Below, one piece after another: positions 35,161-44,020 of a stretch of DNA of 64,000 nt (its first letter is position 1; each line of letters starts with the position of its first letter). This DNA comes from CAYHVK01 sp964360255 (lineage in GTDB: Bacteria > Bdellovibrionota > Bdellovibrionia > Bdellovibrionales > UBA1609). The translations under genes and the position numbers were made by a program. The stretch spans positions 5,097 through 69,096 of the forward strand of contig CAYHVK010000017.1 in the NCBI GenBank assembly GCA_964360255.1, written 5' to 3'. The notes under the pieces were generated by a model. It was given only the letters and a program-made list of their open reading frames with translations, searched no databases and was not told the DNA's origin.

Positions 35161-35178
35161 GTAGTGAGGGCGCTAATT

Positions 35179-36090
35179 ATGAGTAAAAGAGAATTCGCGG
35201 AAGAAGTGAATACCGCAAATGCCTTTTCTGTCCGTTACCAAATCAGTGAAGTGCTTTTTACCGGCCAAAGCGATTTTCAAAAAGTAGAAGTGGTTCAAAC
35301 TAAGGGCCACGGTAAAATGCTTTTAAATGATGATCTCGTTATGATCACTGAACGCGATGAATTCGTTTATCACGATATGATCACTCATGTTCCACTTTTT
35401 GTTCACCCTAATCCGAAGAAAGTTTTAATTATAGGCGGCGGTGATGGTGGGACGGCCCGCGAAGTTCTCAGACACAAAGGTGTTGAACACGTCGATATGG
35501 TAGAGATCGACAAAATGGTTGTAGATGCTTGTCGGGAACACATTCCGCAGACGGCTGTTGGTATGACAGACAGTCCACGTTTTACGCTTTATATCGATGA
35601 TGGATTGAAATTCGTAAATGACTTTGCCGCTGGCAAAACCATCAGTCAAAAAGCCAGTATGAGCCCACTGGCGCAGAAAAAATACGATGTGGTTATTGTG
35701 GATTCAACAGATCCGATCGGTCCAGCCACTCCGCTTTTTGGTGTGGGCTTTTATAAAGATATTTTCGCCTGTCTTGAAGATGACGGTATTGTTGTTTCTC
35801 AAGGGGAGTCGCCTTTTTACAATCAAGATACGCAAATCTCTATGGCGAAAATTTTGAGTTCAGTATTTCCGCTGGTGAAGTATTTGAATTTCACAAATTT
35901 AACTTACCCCGGTGGCCTCTGGTCGTTTAGCTTCTCTTCTAAGAAGTATCATCCGGTTCAAGATTTTAATCCGGCTCGGGTTGCGGCTTCTGGTTTAAAA
36001 TTTAAATACTATACGCCTCATCTGCATACGGCGGCTTTCAATCTTCCGCAATTTCAGCTGGATAATATTGGCCAGTATTTACAGGCTTAA
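35179..36090 (+). CDS. speE: Spermidine synthase
   Basis: Transfers the aminopropyl group from decarboxylated AdoMet to putrescine. The 303 residues show the SpeE motifs: an N-terminal beta-hairpin domain (QSDFQKVEVVQTKGHGKMLLND), the glycine loop GGGDGGTAREV, MVEID, and DSTDPIGPA with the substrate-binding DSTD. The ATG at 35179 is 8 nt after GAGGG; a GTG at 35164 is possible but lacks a site. It is coupled with the AdoMetDC gene, giving a complete two-step pathway from putrescine. Confidence 0.95.
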   Translation: MSKREFAEEVNTANAFSVRYQISEVLFTGQSDFQKVEVVQTKGHGKMLLNDDLVMITERDEFVYHDMITHVPLFVHPNPKKVLIIGGGDGGTAREVLRHKGVEHVDMVEIDKMVVDACREHIPQTAVGMTDSPRFTLYIDDGLKFVNDFAAGKTISQKASMSPLAQKKYDVVIVDSTDPIGPATPLFGVGFYKDIFACLEDDGIVVSQGESPFYNQDTQISMAKILSSVFPLVKYLNFTNLTYPGGLWSFSFSSKKYHPVQDFNPARVAASGLKFKYYTPHLHTAAFNLPQFQLDNIGQYLQA

Positions 36091-36132
36091 CACGACTTTG
36101 TTGAGTCGAACTCATATTTAAAGGTTATACAA

Positions 36133-36903
36133 ATGAAAGGTAAAGGCATGACTCCAGACGAACGCTTTACCTTTAGTTTGGATTTTAAAAATACACTTCA
36201 GACTCAAGGTGATTTTTCTCTTGCCGGGCATATGTGGTCGGCGACTGAGTTGTTAAAAACTTTAAAGCCATTTTTAACTGAAGAGCGTATTGAGCGTATT
36301 AGTTCAGTTCTGCCGCAAAGAACTTTTAATATCGCTGTTGTAGGAGAGCATCTTCATGACATCGGTAATATCAGCGCCGTTATGCGATCGGCAGAGAGCT
36401 TTGGTTTCTTGCCTTTTCATATTATCGAGCAGCAGCAGGCCAAATATAAAAGATCCGAGCGTATTTCAAAAGGCAGTGAGAAGTGGCTGGATATAACTAA
36501 GTGGAAAGATACGAAAGCTTGTCTGCGCGATCTTAAAAAGTCTGGCTACCAGGTTGTAGTGACGGCCTTAGAGGGCAGCCAGCCCATTCACACGGTGGAT
36601 TTCAGCAAGCCTACGGCCATCGTATTGGGGAATGAAAAGACGGGTGTGAGCCCCGAGGCGCTCGAAGAGGCAGATATTCGGGCGGCGATCCCGATGAATG
36701 GTTTTACTCAAAGTTTTAATATCTCGGTGGCAGCCGCCATTATTTTTTATCACGCTTATACAGATCGTTTAAAAAAACTAGGTCGAAGCGGAGATTTACC
36801 TGAAGATGTGGCTGAGCGTATTGAAGCTCAATACTACTTACGCACACTTGATAGCGCCGAAGAGATCTTGAAATCTATTTTACAAAAAAAGCAGAATCAG
36901 TAG
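36133..36903 (+). CDS. SpoU/TrmH-family RNA 2'-O-methyltransferase
   Basis: A SAM-dependent 2'-O-methyltransferase of the knotted SPOUT fold. The 256 residues contain the motif-1 region (LHDIGNISAVMRSAESFGF), motif 2 (AIVLGNEKTGVS) and motif 3 (IPMNGFTQSFNISVAAAI). The similarity to TrmH suggests tRNA Gm18 as target, but the SpoU family includes rRNA enzymes. AAAGG about 8 nt upstream supports the ATG. Its 3' end overlaps the converging lipoprotein gene by 29 bp. Confidence 0.88.
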   Translation: MKGKGMTPDERFTFSLDFKNTLQTQGDFSLAGHMWSATELLKTLKPFLTEERIERISSVLPQRTFNIAVVGEHLHDIGNISAVMRSAESFGFLPFHIIEQQQAKYKRSERISKGSEKWLDITKWKDTKACLRDLKKSGYQVVVTALEGSQPIHTVDFSKPTAIVLGNEKTGVSPEALEEADIRAAIPMNGFTQSFNISVAAAIIFYHAYTDRLKKLGRSGDLPEDVAERIEAQYYLRTLDSAEEILKSILQKKQNQ

Positions 36904-37456
36904 AGGCTGTCACATCATCATTCTGATAACGGGCAAAAGGACGGTCGAGGCGATTTGATTCTTCAACCAAAGTGAATCTCTCTGCATTCAATAATCCACG
37001 ACGGGCAAAGTGCATATTAGATTTTAAAAGGCTGCCTTCAATACGCTGAATTTTATTTTTGATGGTTTTACGGTCACGACTGATTTGAATTGCTTCTAAG
37101 CCTGATTTGTAGCCTCGCAAGAAAGCGTCTTCGAGAAGTTGTGGGCATGTGCCTTTTCTATATTCATGACTCATTTGCGCTAATTGATAGCCGTTTTTTT
37201 CAGAGCAGTATTCAGACAGCCCTAAGCTATGGCCACTTTCAAATAGGGCTTGGGCATCTAACTGCTCACCTTCAGCTTTGCAGCTTGAAGCAATAGTGCG
37301 GGGAGCATTTTTTTCGGTGCCGCTAGCACCTTGCTGGCGACCGAGTTCGTACCAATCAGTGGTTGTGCAGGGGAGTTTAGTGCTTGAAGCGCAGGCTGAA
37401 AGTAAAACAGAGAGTCCTAGTACCAGGATCACCGTAGTTTGATTGAATACTCTCAT
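36875..37456 (-). CDS. DUF2799 lipoprotein
   Basis: The 193-residue product has a lipoprotein signal (lipobox LLSAC, Cys near residue 21) and a DUF2799-like body with repeated WYELGRQQGASG, ALFESGHSLG and FLRGYKSGLEA segments. DUF2799 has no assigned function. The start is the ATG at 37456, preceded by GGAGG; the longer frame adds 8 codons without support. The 3' ends of this gene and of trmH overlap. Confidence 0.85.
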   Translation of the reverse strand: MRVFNQTTVILVLGLSVLLSACASSTKLPCTTTDWYELGRQQGASGTEKNAPRTIASSCKAEGEQLDAQALFESGHSLGLSEYCSEKNGYQLAQMSHEYRKGTCPQLLEDAFLRGYKSGLEAIQISRDRKTIKNKIQRIEGSLLKSNMHFARRGLLNAERFTLVEESNRLDRPFARYQNDDVTASTDSAFFVK

Positions 37457-37620
37457 TAGACCTCCAGTTACGCAGTGCAATATAGACGAGTGAGCCAGCT
37501 GTGATTTACATAGATTTGCACAATTTATTTATTCGTTAGTTAGTTCATATATAAGTGTGACACAACTTAAATGTTTTTCGAAACAAAAAAAGAAATTTTA
37601 GGCAAAAGTAAGGTTCAAAA

Positions 37621-38076
37621 ATGTCTCAAAAATCGTCAAAAAAAGCGGCAAAAAACTCCTCATCAAAAAAACTCTACGGTGAGATTGCAATAGAAGAAAA
37701 TAAACTCGAAAGATTTCAGAATCGTACAACAGCTAGGCGCTATCTAATTTCATTTGAGTGCCCTGAATTCACTTGTGTTTGTCCGCGCAGTGGCTTCCCA
37801 GACTTCGCTACAATTCGTATCAAGTATGTTCCTGATCAATACTGCGTTGAGCTCAAATCTCTTAAGCTCTATATCAATGGTTTCCGAAACTCTAAAATTT
37901 TTCACGAAGATGTAACAAATGGGATCCTAGACGATCTAGTTGAGTTGCTCGACCCCCACGAAATCGAAGTGGTGGGAGATTTCACCGTACGTGGAAATAT
38001 TAAAACCGTTGTGACTTCGCGCCATCTTAAAGGCCAGAAAAAGCCACAGAACCTGATTATTTCAGCTCAAGTTTAA
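37621..38076 (+). CDS. queF: NADPH-dependent 7-cyano-7-deazaguanine reductase QueF
   Basis: Reduces preQ0 to preQ1 in queuosine synthesis. The 151-residue short (unimodular) QueF has the thioimide cysteine in CVCPRSGFPDFAT (about residue 58) and the QueF motif segment ELKSLKLYINGFRN with its glutamate. A Lys/Ser-rich N-terminus (about 1-18) precedes the fold. AAGG lies 6-9 nt before the ATG. No other queuosine genes are in the window. I looked for a preQ1 riboswitch in the 160-bp leader and could not support one. Confidence 0.93.
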   Translation: MSQKSSKKAAKNSSSKKLYGEIAIEENKLERFQNRTTARRYLISFECPEFTCVCPRSGFPDFATIRIKYVPDQYCVELKSLKLYINGFRNSKIFHEDVTNGILDDLVELLDPHEIEVVGDFTVRGNIKTVVTSRHLKGQKKPQNLIISAQV

Positions 38077-38119
38077 CCGGGCTTATTATTGATAACCGAG
38101 TCTGTAAGAAATTCGGATT

Positions 38120-38148
38120 TTGACTAAAGGCCCTGCGGATGGCAGATT
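38120..38148 (+). promoter_or_regulatory. Candidate promoter of tRNA-Arg
   Basis: TTGACT (38120-38125), a 17-nt spacer and CAGATT (38143-38148), 22 bp before the tRNA. The -10 element is poor. Confidence 0.3.
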
Positions 38149-38170
38149 CATTTCGTTCAAAACTTCATGT

Positions 38171-38247
38171 GCGGTCGTAGCTCAGCTGGATAGAGTAACG
38201 GATTTCGAATCCGTTGGTCGTAGGTTCGACTCCTACCGACCGCACCA
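38171..38247 (+). tRNA. tRNA-Arg (anticodon TCG)
   Basis: A complete cloverleaf can be drawn. The 7-bp acceptor is GCGGTCG/CGACCGC, and the D arm is around GCTCAGCTGGATAGAG. The anticodon stem ACGGA/TCCGT encloses the loop TTTCGAA with anticodon TCG at 38205-38207. The T arm is GTAGG-TTCGACT-CCTAC, the discriminator is A, and CCA is encoded at 38245-38247. It reads CGA and, by wobble, other CGN codons. Confidence 0.95.
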
Positions 38248-38346
38248 ATTTCGCCAAGCTCACCTATGCTTAGGGTTTATTTTCTTTGATTTTTTTGGAT
38301 GGGTTGGCTTAATGTCGCTGGTGCTTCATTCTCGTTGGAGGTGCTT

Positions 38347-39267
38347 GTGAAAATTATTTTAATGGCTTTATCGATTATTATTTCGCTTCTGATTGGGCAT
38401 TTGTCGTTCGCCGCCATCATTATCAATACCGGTGAAGATTTTAAATTAGCCACAGCCAATTTAGAGGATCAGACTTTTCATGAGCAGCTCGCAGAGTGGG
38501 TGAAGTTTGAATATAAGTACATCTCGGTTTACGACAATGTTGTTTATGAAAAACATAGAGGTGGCTGGGAGGCTCGTCAGGAGCTCAAGAGAAACGAATT
38601 TTTCTTTATGCTGCCTGAAATTAAAGCCAAGATGATTGAGATTTTCGATTCAGCCGAGGAACTTGTGGTTGAAAAAGAAGCTCGTTTTAAAACTCTCTTT
38701 GCTGATTTGCCTAATGTGCCGGTTTATTTCTTGCCCTCAATGAACGGCTTTAACGGCAAGGTCACTTCAGTATTAGGGCAGCCGGCGCTTTTCATTGGTG
38801 TTGATGTGGTGGCCAGCCGAAATGACAATCTAGATGTGCTATTCTCTCATGAATTCTTTCACGCTTATCACAGTACTAAAATCGCAAATGGTGAAGTTGG
38901 CACCACCATGGCTTCTCCACTCTGGAGAGAAGGCTTTGCTACATACGTCAGCAGTCTTTTAAATCCAGAGCAAAATGATGAAGCGCTTTTAATGGATACG
39001 GCGTTGACACAAGCCTGTTCAGACAAAAAGTTTATCGGCGATATTGCTAAGCAGTTCTTAACTATCATTAGTGCAAATGGTGATTTAGATTATGCAGATT
39101 GGTTTTTAAAAGAGGGCGGAACTCAGCCCTCTCGTCGTGGTTACTGTCTCGGTCTTCAAGTCGTGCGTGAAATTGCGAAGAAGAACGAGGTGAAGGAAAT
39201 GATAACATGGGGAGAGGCTCGTTTTAGTGCTGAGATCTCAACTGTGCTTCAAGAGTTCACTAAGTAG
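38347..39267 (+). CDS. Secreted zinc metallopeptidase, gluzincin type
   Basis: The 306-residue protein has a signal peptide (about residues 1-21) and an HExxH site (SHEFFHAYH, about 177-185), followed 25-30 residues later by WREGFATYV, whose glutamate would be the third zinc ligand. This resembles DUF2268-type predicted Zn proteases. It is probably periplasmic or exported. The start is GTG 38347, 5 nt after GGAGG; the frame extends 16 codons upstream but the signal peptide begins at the GTG. It is a single gene after the tRNA. Confidence 0.85.
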   Translation: MKIILMALSIIISLLIGHLSFAAIIINTGEDFKLATANLEDQTFHEQLAEWVKFEYKYISVYDNVVYEKHRGGWEARQELKRNEFFFMLPEIKAKMIEIFDSAEELVVEKEARFKTLFADLPNVPVYFLPSMNGFNGKVTSVLGQPALFIGVDVVASRNDNLDVLFSHEFFHAYHSTKIANGEVGTTMASPLWREGFATYVSSLLNPEQNDEALLMDTALTQACSDKKFIGDIAKQFLTIISANGDLDYADWFLKEGGTQPSRRGYCLGLQVVREIAKKNEVKEMITWGEARFSAEISTVLQEFTK

Positions 39268-39307
39268 ATTCTTTGTTGGTCAGAACAGGCAACTTGAGCG
39301 TTTATGT

Positions 39308-40096
39308 TTAAGGCGCGATCTTTTTCTGACCTGTCCAACCAATGGTGAAAAGGCCTTGTGCTGAGACTCCGATTTGGGTGGATTCTGTTCGACCTAAACC
39401 GACGGTGTAACTCCATTGATTTTTAATATAACGCCCATAGAGCACTTGTGATCTTTGTCTGTTCTCAGAAATATCGGTTTTGAAATCTTGTGCGTGCAAG
39501 CCAAAATTGATCTCTGTGATGATTTCGTAATTTAAAATCATCGAGCGCCAGAATCCGGCTTCGTTCACAGGTGAGAGAAAAACCGCATTGATACCGTCAG
39601 CAATAGGCTTGTGCAAATGATCATGATCATCATATTCAGTGTGTTCATAGGCCAAAACGACCCCTAGTTTTTTATATTTACCCATGAGTTTGGCTTGCCA
39701 ATACCAACTGTTAATTTCGAGTTGGCATTCAGCTGCGTTGCAATCCATTTCGGGCTGATCAGTGAGTTGACGACTGAAGTTTCGCCCACCGCTAAAACCA
39801 AAAAAAGTCAGAGGGTATATGTCAAGACTTGGGCGAAGTGTAGGAGTGAAAATTCCGCGGGCTGTAATAGCGGGTCTGATATAGCCCCAAAAAAGATTTT
39901 CGGTTTTTGCTTCACCCCAAATCGGAATTAAATATCCCGCATTCGCATCTAAAGAAGCGCCATAAGGGCTGGCGCGACCCACTAACGAGATGCCGTAATC
40001 TGCAGAGCCCAACAATGCCGCATTAGCGGAAGAGGTGGCTCCAGATAGGGTGCCAAGAAATATGGCGCTGAGAAATAAAAAGTGGAATTGGTTCAT
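39308..40096 (-). CDS. Predicted outer-membrane beta-barrel protein
   Basis: The 262 residues begin with a signal peptide (cleavage near ANA, about residue 27). The body has alternating hydrophobic/polar strands rich in Tyr, Trp and Gly, as in small porin-like barrels. I recognise no family. Two cysteines (MDCNAAEC) may form a loop disulfide. It is convergent with the metallopeptidase gene and is followed upstream on the same strand by the DTW gene at 20 bp. Confidence 0.7.
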   Translation of the reverse strand: MNQFHFLFLSAIFLGTLSGATSSANAALLGSADYGISLVGRASPYGASLDANAGYLIPIWGEAKTENLFWGYIRPAITARGIFTPTLRPSLDIYPLTFFGFSGGRNFSRQLTDQPEMDCNAAECQLEINSWYWQAKLMGKYKKLGVVLAYEHTEYDDHDHLHKPIADGINAVFLSPVNEAGFWRSMILNYEIITEINFGLHAQDFKTDISENRQRSQVLYGRYIKNQWSYTVGLGRTESTQIGVSAQGLFTIGWTGQKKIAP

Positions 40097-40115
40097 GAGA
40101 AGGAGAATCCTTTAC

Positions 40116-40895
40116 CTACAGTCTCAGCGATTTTTTTTCTTTGATCTTGGCCGCTTTCTCAGCTTGCTGGGCCTCTTTGGCTTTACGATGAGCTAAGGCG
40201 CGCCAGCTTGTGGTCTTTGAGCTCGAGCGATTGATAAAATCGAGCTGGAGTTCAACCATTGAGTCAAAAACCTTTAAAAGTTTATCATGAGGGCGCTGAG
40301 AGACATCGAGACCTTGAGATTCACCAATGAGCTCAATGGTATGATGGATCGCCTCAATAGTTGAAAGGCAAAAAGCGGCCGGCTGTTTACGCACACGAAA
40401 GTTAGAGGGTTTGACCGGAGTAAAACAAATTCGCGGCAAATTAATTAAGTTGTGGCTGCGAATCATTTTTCGCGCTGTTGTCCATGTGCCATCGATAACG
40501 AAAATCGTCAGCTTCTTTGTCGCCGGGAAAATACTTTGGCGCTCAGGTATTTCTAAATCAGTTAGATTCACTGAACTTTTGCCAGGGTAGAGCACGACGC
40601 AATGACGGGTTTGATCTGCCAGCAGGCGATCAATCACTTCGTTTTCAGAGAAATCCTGGCCTTTTAATAAAAAAGAATTCTCTAAACAGAGATGGGACAT
40701 TCGGCCCGTGGCAATTCGCCGCCGAACTTCAAGCGGATGAATTAAAATAACAAAATCGATATTAGAATTAAATCTCTCAACATGTTTACAGAAGCAGCTG
40801 AATTCTGGCTGAGTGCAGGCCCAACAGCGAGTGCGAAATTTTGGCTCTTGTTGTTTGAGAAGCTCGCGGCGTTCGCGATAGGTTTTAATATCCAC
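40116..40895 (-). CDS. DTW-domain tRNA aminocarboxypropyltransferase-like protein
   Basis: The 259 residues have the N-terminal zinc-ribbon pattern CxxCx6CxC (CWACTQPEFSCFC), the EVRRRIATGRMSH segment and the signature DGTWTTARKM in place of the eponymous DTW. This family includes TapT/DTWD enzymes that put the acp3U modification on tRNA using SAM. A Lys-rich C-terminal tail ends the protein. Target position not inferable. Confidence 0.88.
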   Translation of the reverse strand: MDIKTYRERRELLKQQEPKFRTRCWACTQPEFSCFCKHVERFNSNIDFVILIHPLEVRRRIATGRMSHLCLENSFLLKGQDFSENEVIDRLLADQTRHCVVLYPGKSSVNLTDLEIPERQSIFPATKKLTIFVIDGTWTTARKMIRSHNLINLPRICFTPVKPSNFRVRKQPAAFCLSTIEAIHHTIELIGESQGLDVSQRPHDKLLKVFDSMVELQLDFINRSSSKTTSWRALAHRKAKEAQQAEKAAKIKEKKSLRL

Positions 40896-41026
40896 TTCTT
40901 TATTCTAGCCACGACTTTGGCGCTAAGCCCACTTCTATTTTGCTAGACTATCTGCGTCCCAATTTGCCCTACGATTTTGAAGACCAGGAGGGTTGATTTT
41001 TTCACGGGCTCATTTAAACTTAATGT

Positions 41027-43129
41027 ATGCAAATTACTATTATCATCGTGCTCGCATTCTTAGGCGGTATTTTCTATCATTCAATAAATACAAGCCAAAC
41101 CAACCGTGTGGTTCAAGAGATTTTGGCTCAAACAAAACTCGATCAGGCTCAGCCGAAGAAGTACCAGAAAGTGCGTTACCATGCGGCTACGAAAGAAGCG
41201 GTTCAAGAAGATCTTTATAGTATTCTTGAAAAAGCCGGGTGGGCTAAAGATAAAGTTCAGTTTCGTCACAAAACCGCTCCAATCGGTGCGGCCATGGAGA
41301 AGACGCCAGCTAAGATAGCTGCAGGAGAGTCAGCGCCAGTTGTCGCAGGGACTCTCTCAGCTGCTGCGTCAGTAGTTGCGCCGGTCGTGGCAGCTCCGTC
41401 GATTGTGCGTCTGACATGTGAAGGTGGAAACTACATCCTCCATGTCAACGCGACAGAAGAGAAATGGGGCGAGACTTTCTATTACGGTTTACAAAAATTG
41501 GGTTTTTTGTTTCCGCATCCACGCGAGCAAATCACTCCAAGTTTAGCGCAGGCAAAAAAAGCTTGTGGTCAAACCTACACTTGGAGACCGCGGTTTGAAT
41601 ATCGTGGTTTTCACTTTCACACTCAGCATCCCAATGAATGGGTGCATGGTTTCTTAATGGGTGAGAAAGAGACCGGCAAACAGACCCTCAGATGGCTCGC
41701 ACGCAATGGGCAGAATGTGGCCCAGGTTCTCATTCTAGAGCAGCCCATCGATTTTATTACTAAGAATATTAAAGATCTTATTCTCTACAGCCAAAGCTTA
41801 GGCGTGAGTTTCGGTATTGATGTGAGCTTTAATATGATTCAGCAAAAGGCTTATCGTTTGGTCTCACGCGACTCACGCATCAAAGCCTTAGGGTTCTTTC
41901 GTGGTGACATTGAAACTGAGCTTAAAACCTCGCTCGCCCTGTTAAAAGAACATTTGCCGTTTGATTTTATGACGATTGAATTGGGTAGTTCTGAATTCAC
42001 ATCGAATGACTATCACGAAACATTAAAGAAAATGAACTTGGCCGGAGAAATTTTAGAGCAAGATAAACGTGCACTTTTTATTAAAGTTCACGCGTCGGCA
42101 GGGCAAGTTCAAGGTGATTTAGGCAATTACAACTTTCTTCCGCAATATGCGAACTCTTCGGTCGGCATTTTGCCTCACACAGTGATGTTCTTCTCTTTGG
42201 CTGATGCAGCAGCTCCGGTTTATGGCCGCCATAACTTTGCCGATATGGCTGAATTTTTACAGCAACAAAGTAAGTACCGTGAGACTTGGTATTTTCCTGA
42301 GACCAGTTATTTTATTGCCATGGATATTGATGTGCCGCTTTTCTTAACGGATTATCTCATCGCCCGTTCTGAAGACATGGACAATGTACAAAAGTGGGGA
42401 GCCACTGGTCACATGAACTTCTCAACAGGCCAAGAGCTTGGATATTGGCTTAAAGATTGGACAGTGGCTCTACTCGCCAATGAAGACTATGCCGGGAACC
42501 CTTATATCGCGCTTGATTTGCTGGGTGAAGATCGCAAAGTTTGGGAGCCAATTTTAAAATATCAAAATCAGTATTTTAAAAAGAAGGGCTTACTTGAAGA
42601 ATTATCATCAGCCAATCTTCTCGATGAAATGAATGTAGGAATGATCACGCACAGTCGTACAATATTCCGTGATCTTCGTAATCAGCCAGAGCTTCTTAAG
42701 AAACGCATCGCAGTTCTCGAGCAAGCCATTCAAGATCGTCCTTCTGTTGCAGGGGTTCGCAATGAAGAAATTAAAAAGCTTCTCGAAGTGACAGATTATC
42801 GTGTTGATCAAGCCCTCTATTTACGCAAAGCCCTTCTGCTAGAAGCCGAAGACAAGCGCGAGACAAAAGAGTGGAGCCGGGACTTGGCGAGCTCACAAGA
42901 AATTCGCAAGAAAGCACAAGTTCTTATGACAGATGTAACGGGTAAATATAATCGTTACCCAGAAGCCAAAACTTTTGAACGCTACGAAAACCTAACGAGT
43001 TATCCATTTGGTTACGGCTACCCGGCGGCGACATTGCACTTCTGGGCGAGAGAAGAAAATATGATTCGCACGGGCTCTTATTGGCCGTGGTTTATGAATC
43101 TCTATTCGATTAAACGTATTTTGCTCTAA
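41027..43129 (+). CDS. Large membrane-anchored or exported protein, glycoside-hydrolase-like
   Basis: I do not recognise the family securely. The 700 residues have an N-terminal membrane helix or signal anchor (about 1-19), an Ala/Pro-rich linker (about 85-125), then a large globular part. Residues around 145-165 (TFYYGLQKLGFLFPHP) resemble the short alpha/beta domain that precedes TIM barrels in GH67/GH20-like glycoside hydrolases, and the following RPRFEYRGFHFHTQHP resembles the first barrel strand of such enzymes. No catalytic pair can be assigned. There is no ribosome-binding site before the ATG. The stop overlaps the converging acyltransferase by 4 bp. Confidence 0.75.
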   Translation: MQITIIIVLAFLGGIFYHSINTSQTNRVVQEILAQTKLDQAQPKKYQKVRYHAATKEAVQEDLYSILEKAGWAKDKVQFRHKTAPIGAAMEKTPAKIAAGESAPVVAGTLSAAASVVAPVVAAPSIVRLTCEGGNYILHVNATEEKWGETFYYGLQKLGFLFPHPREQITPSLAQAKKACGQTYTWRPRFEYRGFHFHTQHPNEWVHGFLMGEKETGKQTLRWLARNGQNVAQVLILEQPIDFITKNIKDLILYSQSLGVSFGIDVSFNMIQQKAYRLVSRDSRIKALGFFRGDIETELKTSLALLKEHLPFDFMTIELGSSEFTSNDYHETLKKMNLAGEILEQDKRALFIKVHASAGQVQGDLGNYNFLPQYANSSVGILPHTVMFFSLADAAAPVYGRHNFADMAEFLQQQSKYRETWYFPETSYFIAMDIDVPLFLTDYLIARSEDMDNVQKWGATGHMNFSTGQELGYWLKDWTVALLANEDYAGNPYIALDLLGEDRKVWEPILKYQNQYFKKKGLLEELSSANLLDEMNVGMITHSRTIFRDLRNQPELLKKRIAVLEQAIQDRPSVAGVRNEEIKKLLEVTDYRVDQALYLRKALLLEAEDKRETKEWSRDLASSQEIRKKAQVLMTDVTGKYNRYPEAKTFERYENLTSYPFGYGYPAATLHFWAREENMIRTGSYWPWFMNLYSIKRILL

Positions 43130-43947
43130 GCCGGAACGGCTGAGCCTTTACCCTGTTTTAAATCATCAATGCTAATTTTGCGGGCGGGAACTCCGCCCCA
43201 AGTTTCACCGGCCGGGATCACGGTTTTCGGCAATACAATTGTATGTGGTAGAATCTTCGCATCAGCGCCGATTGTGACTCCGCCCATAATAGAAGCTTTA
43301 AGACCAATTGTGGCACGATCACCAATTATGACCGGAGCTAAAACTAAGAATCCACCTTGTCCATAATGACCAACAATCGTAGCTGAACCGCCGATGGTCA
43401 CTTTATTGCCGATGGTGATCAGCGAGGGATCAGAAAAATAAGTGCTGTTGATAACAACGCCATCGCCAATTTTCATTCCCATCATGACAAAAAATAAATT
43501 AAGAATTGGTGTGGGGGTAATAAACTCTAAAAAAGTAAAACGGAGCAAGTAAGTCAGGGCATTGTGAATATACCAAGTCACCGCCGGAGCCGAGTAATAC
43601 GACCCTCGCCAAGGCTTCAAATAGAATTGTCCTGCAAAATTAACAAATGGGACAAGAAAGATCATGGTCATGCCATAAGCTAAATAACCGAGGGGTAATG
43701 AAACGGCGAGAGCAAATGTTTGAACAAGTTCAGGTAGGTGCGCAGAGCCGCGTAAGGTCGCTTGCACCAAAACCACGGCAGGAAAGAGTCCTAGGCCGAG
43801 AATAATGCAGCAGACAAAGTACAAGGGTAGAATCGTAAGGATGTGCACAGCTACTTTATAACGTCTTAAGCTGCGCTCAAATAAACCTTTAATTCCAGTG
43901 TGATCACTGGTGGTTCGATCGAGATTGTGGTGTTTATCTGAGGTCAT
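43126..43947 (-). CDS. Membrane protein with left-handed beta-helix acyltransferase domain
   Basis: The 273 residues have two membrane segments in the first half (about 32-62 and 75-103) and a hexapeptide-repeat beta-helix in the second (about 140-262; repeats such as VTIGGSATIV, VIIGDRATIG, VTIGADAKI). It ends in GGVPARKI, the usual cap of such transferases. It resembles the C-terminal part of Pls-type nonribosomal synthetase proteins and CoA-dependent O-acetyltransferases. It probably modifies a cell-envelope glycan or lipid. Confidence 0.8.
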   Translation of the reverse strand: MTSDKHHNLDRTTSDHTGIKGLFERSLRRYKVAVHILTILPLYFVCCIILGLGLFPAVVLVQATLRGSAHLPELVQTFALAVSLPLGYLAYGMTMIFLVPFVNFAGQFYLKPWRGSYYSAPAVTWYIHNALTYLLRFTFLEFITPTPILNLFFVMMGMKIGDGVVINSTYFSDPSLITIGNKVTIGGSATIVGHYGQGGFLVLAPVIIGDRATIGLKASIMGGVTIGADAKILPHTIVLPKTVIPAGETWGGVPARKISIDDLKQGKGSAVPA

Positions 43948-44020
43948 ATTGTTCTATCGGCTCTTTTGTGCAAAGTATCAAATTTGACGTCGACCAAGGT
44001 CCTGAGTTAGCTTTTTCGTC

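Noticed and set aside
37481..37620. preQ1 riboswitch upstream of queF
   Set aside because: The leader has a TGTTT-TTCG-AAACA hairpin followed by an A-rich run, but no C-rich loop or pseudoknot partner that fits known preQ1 classes.
40993..41220. Plus-strand 75-codon frame with AGGAGG next to a TTG
   Set aside because: The site is too close to the TTG, the frame is out of phase with the large gene starting at 41027, and its product is not protein-like.
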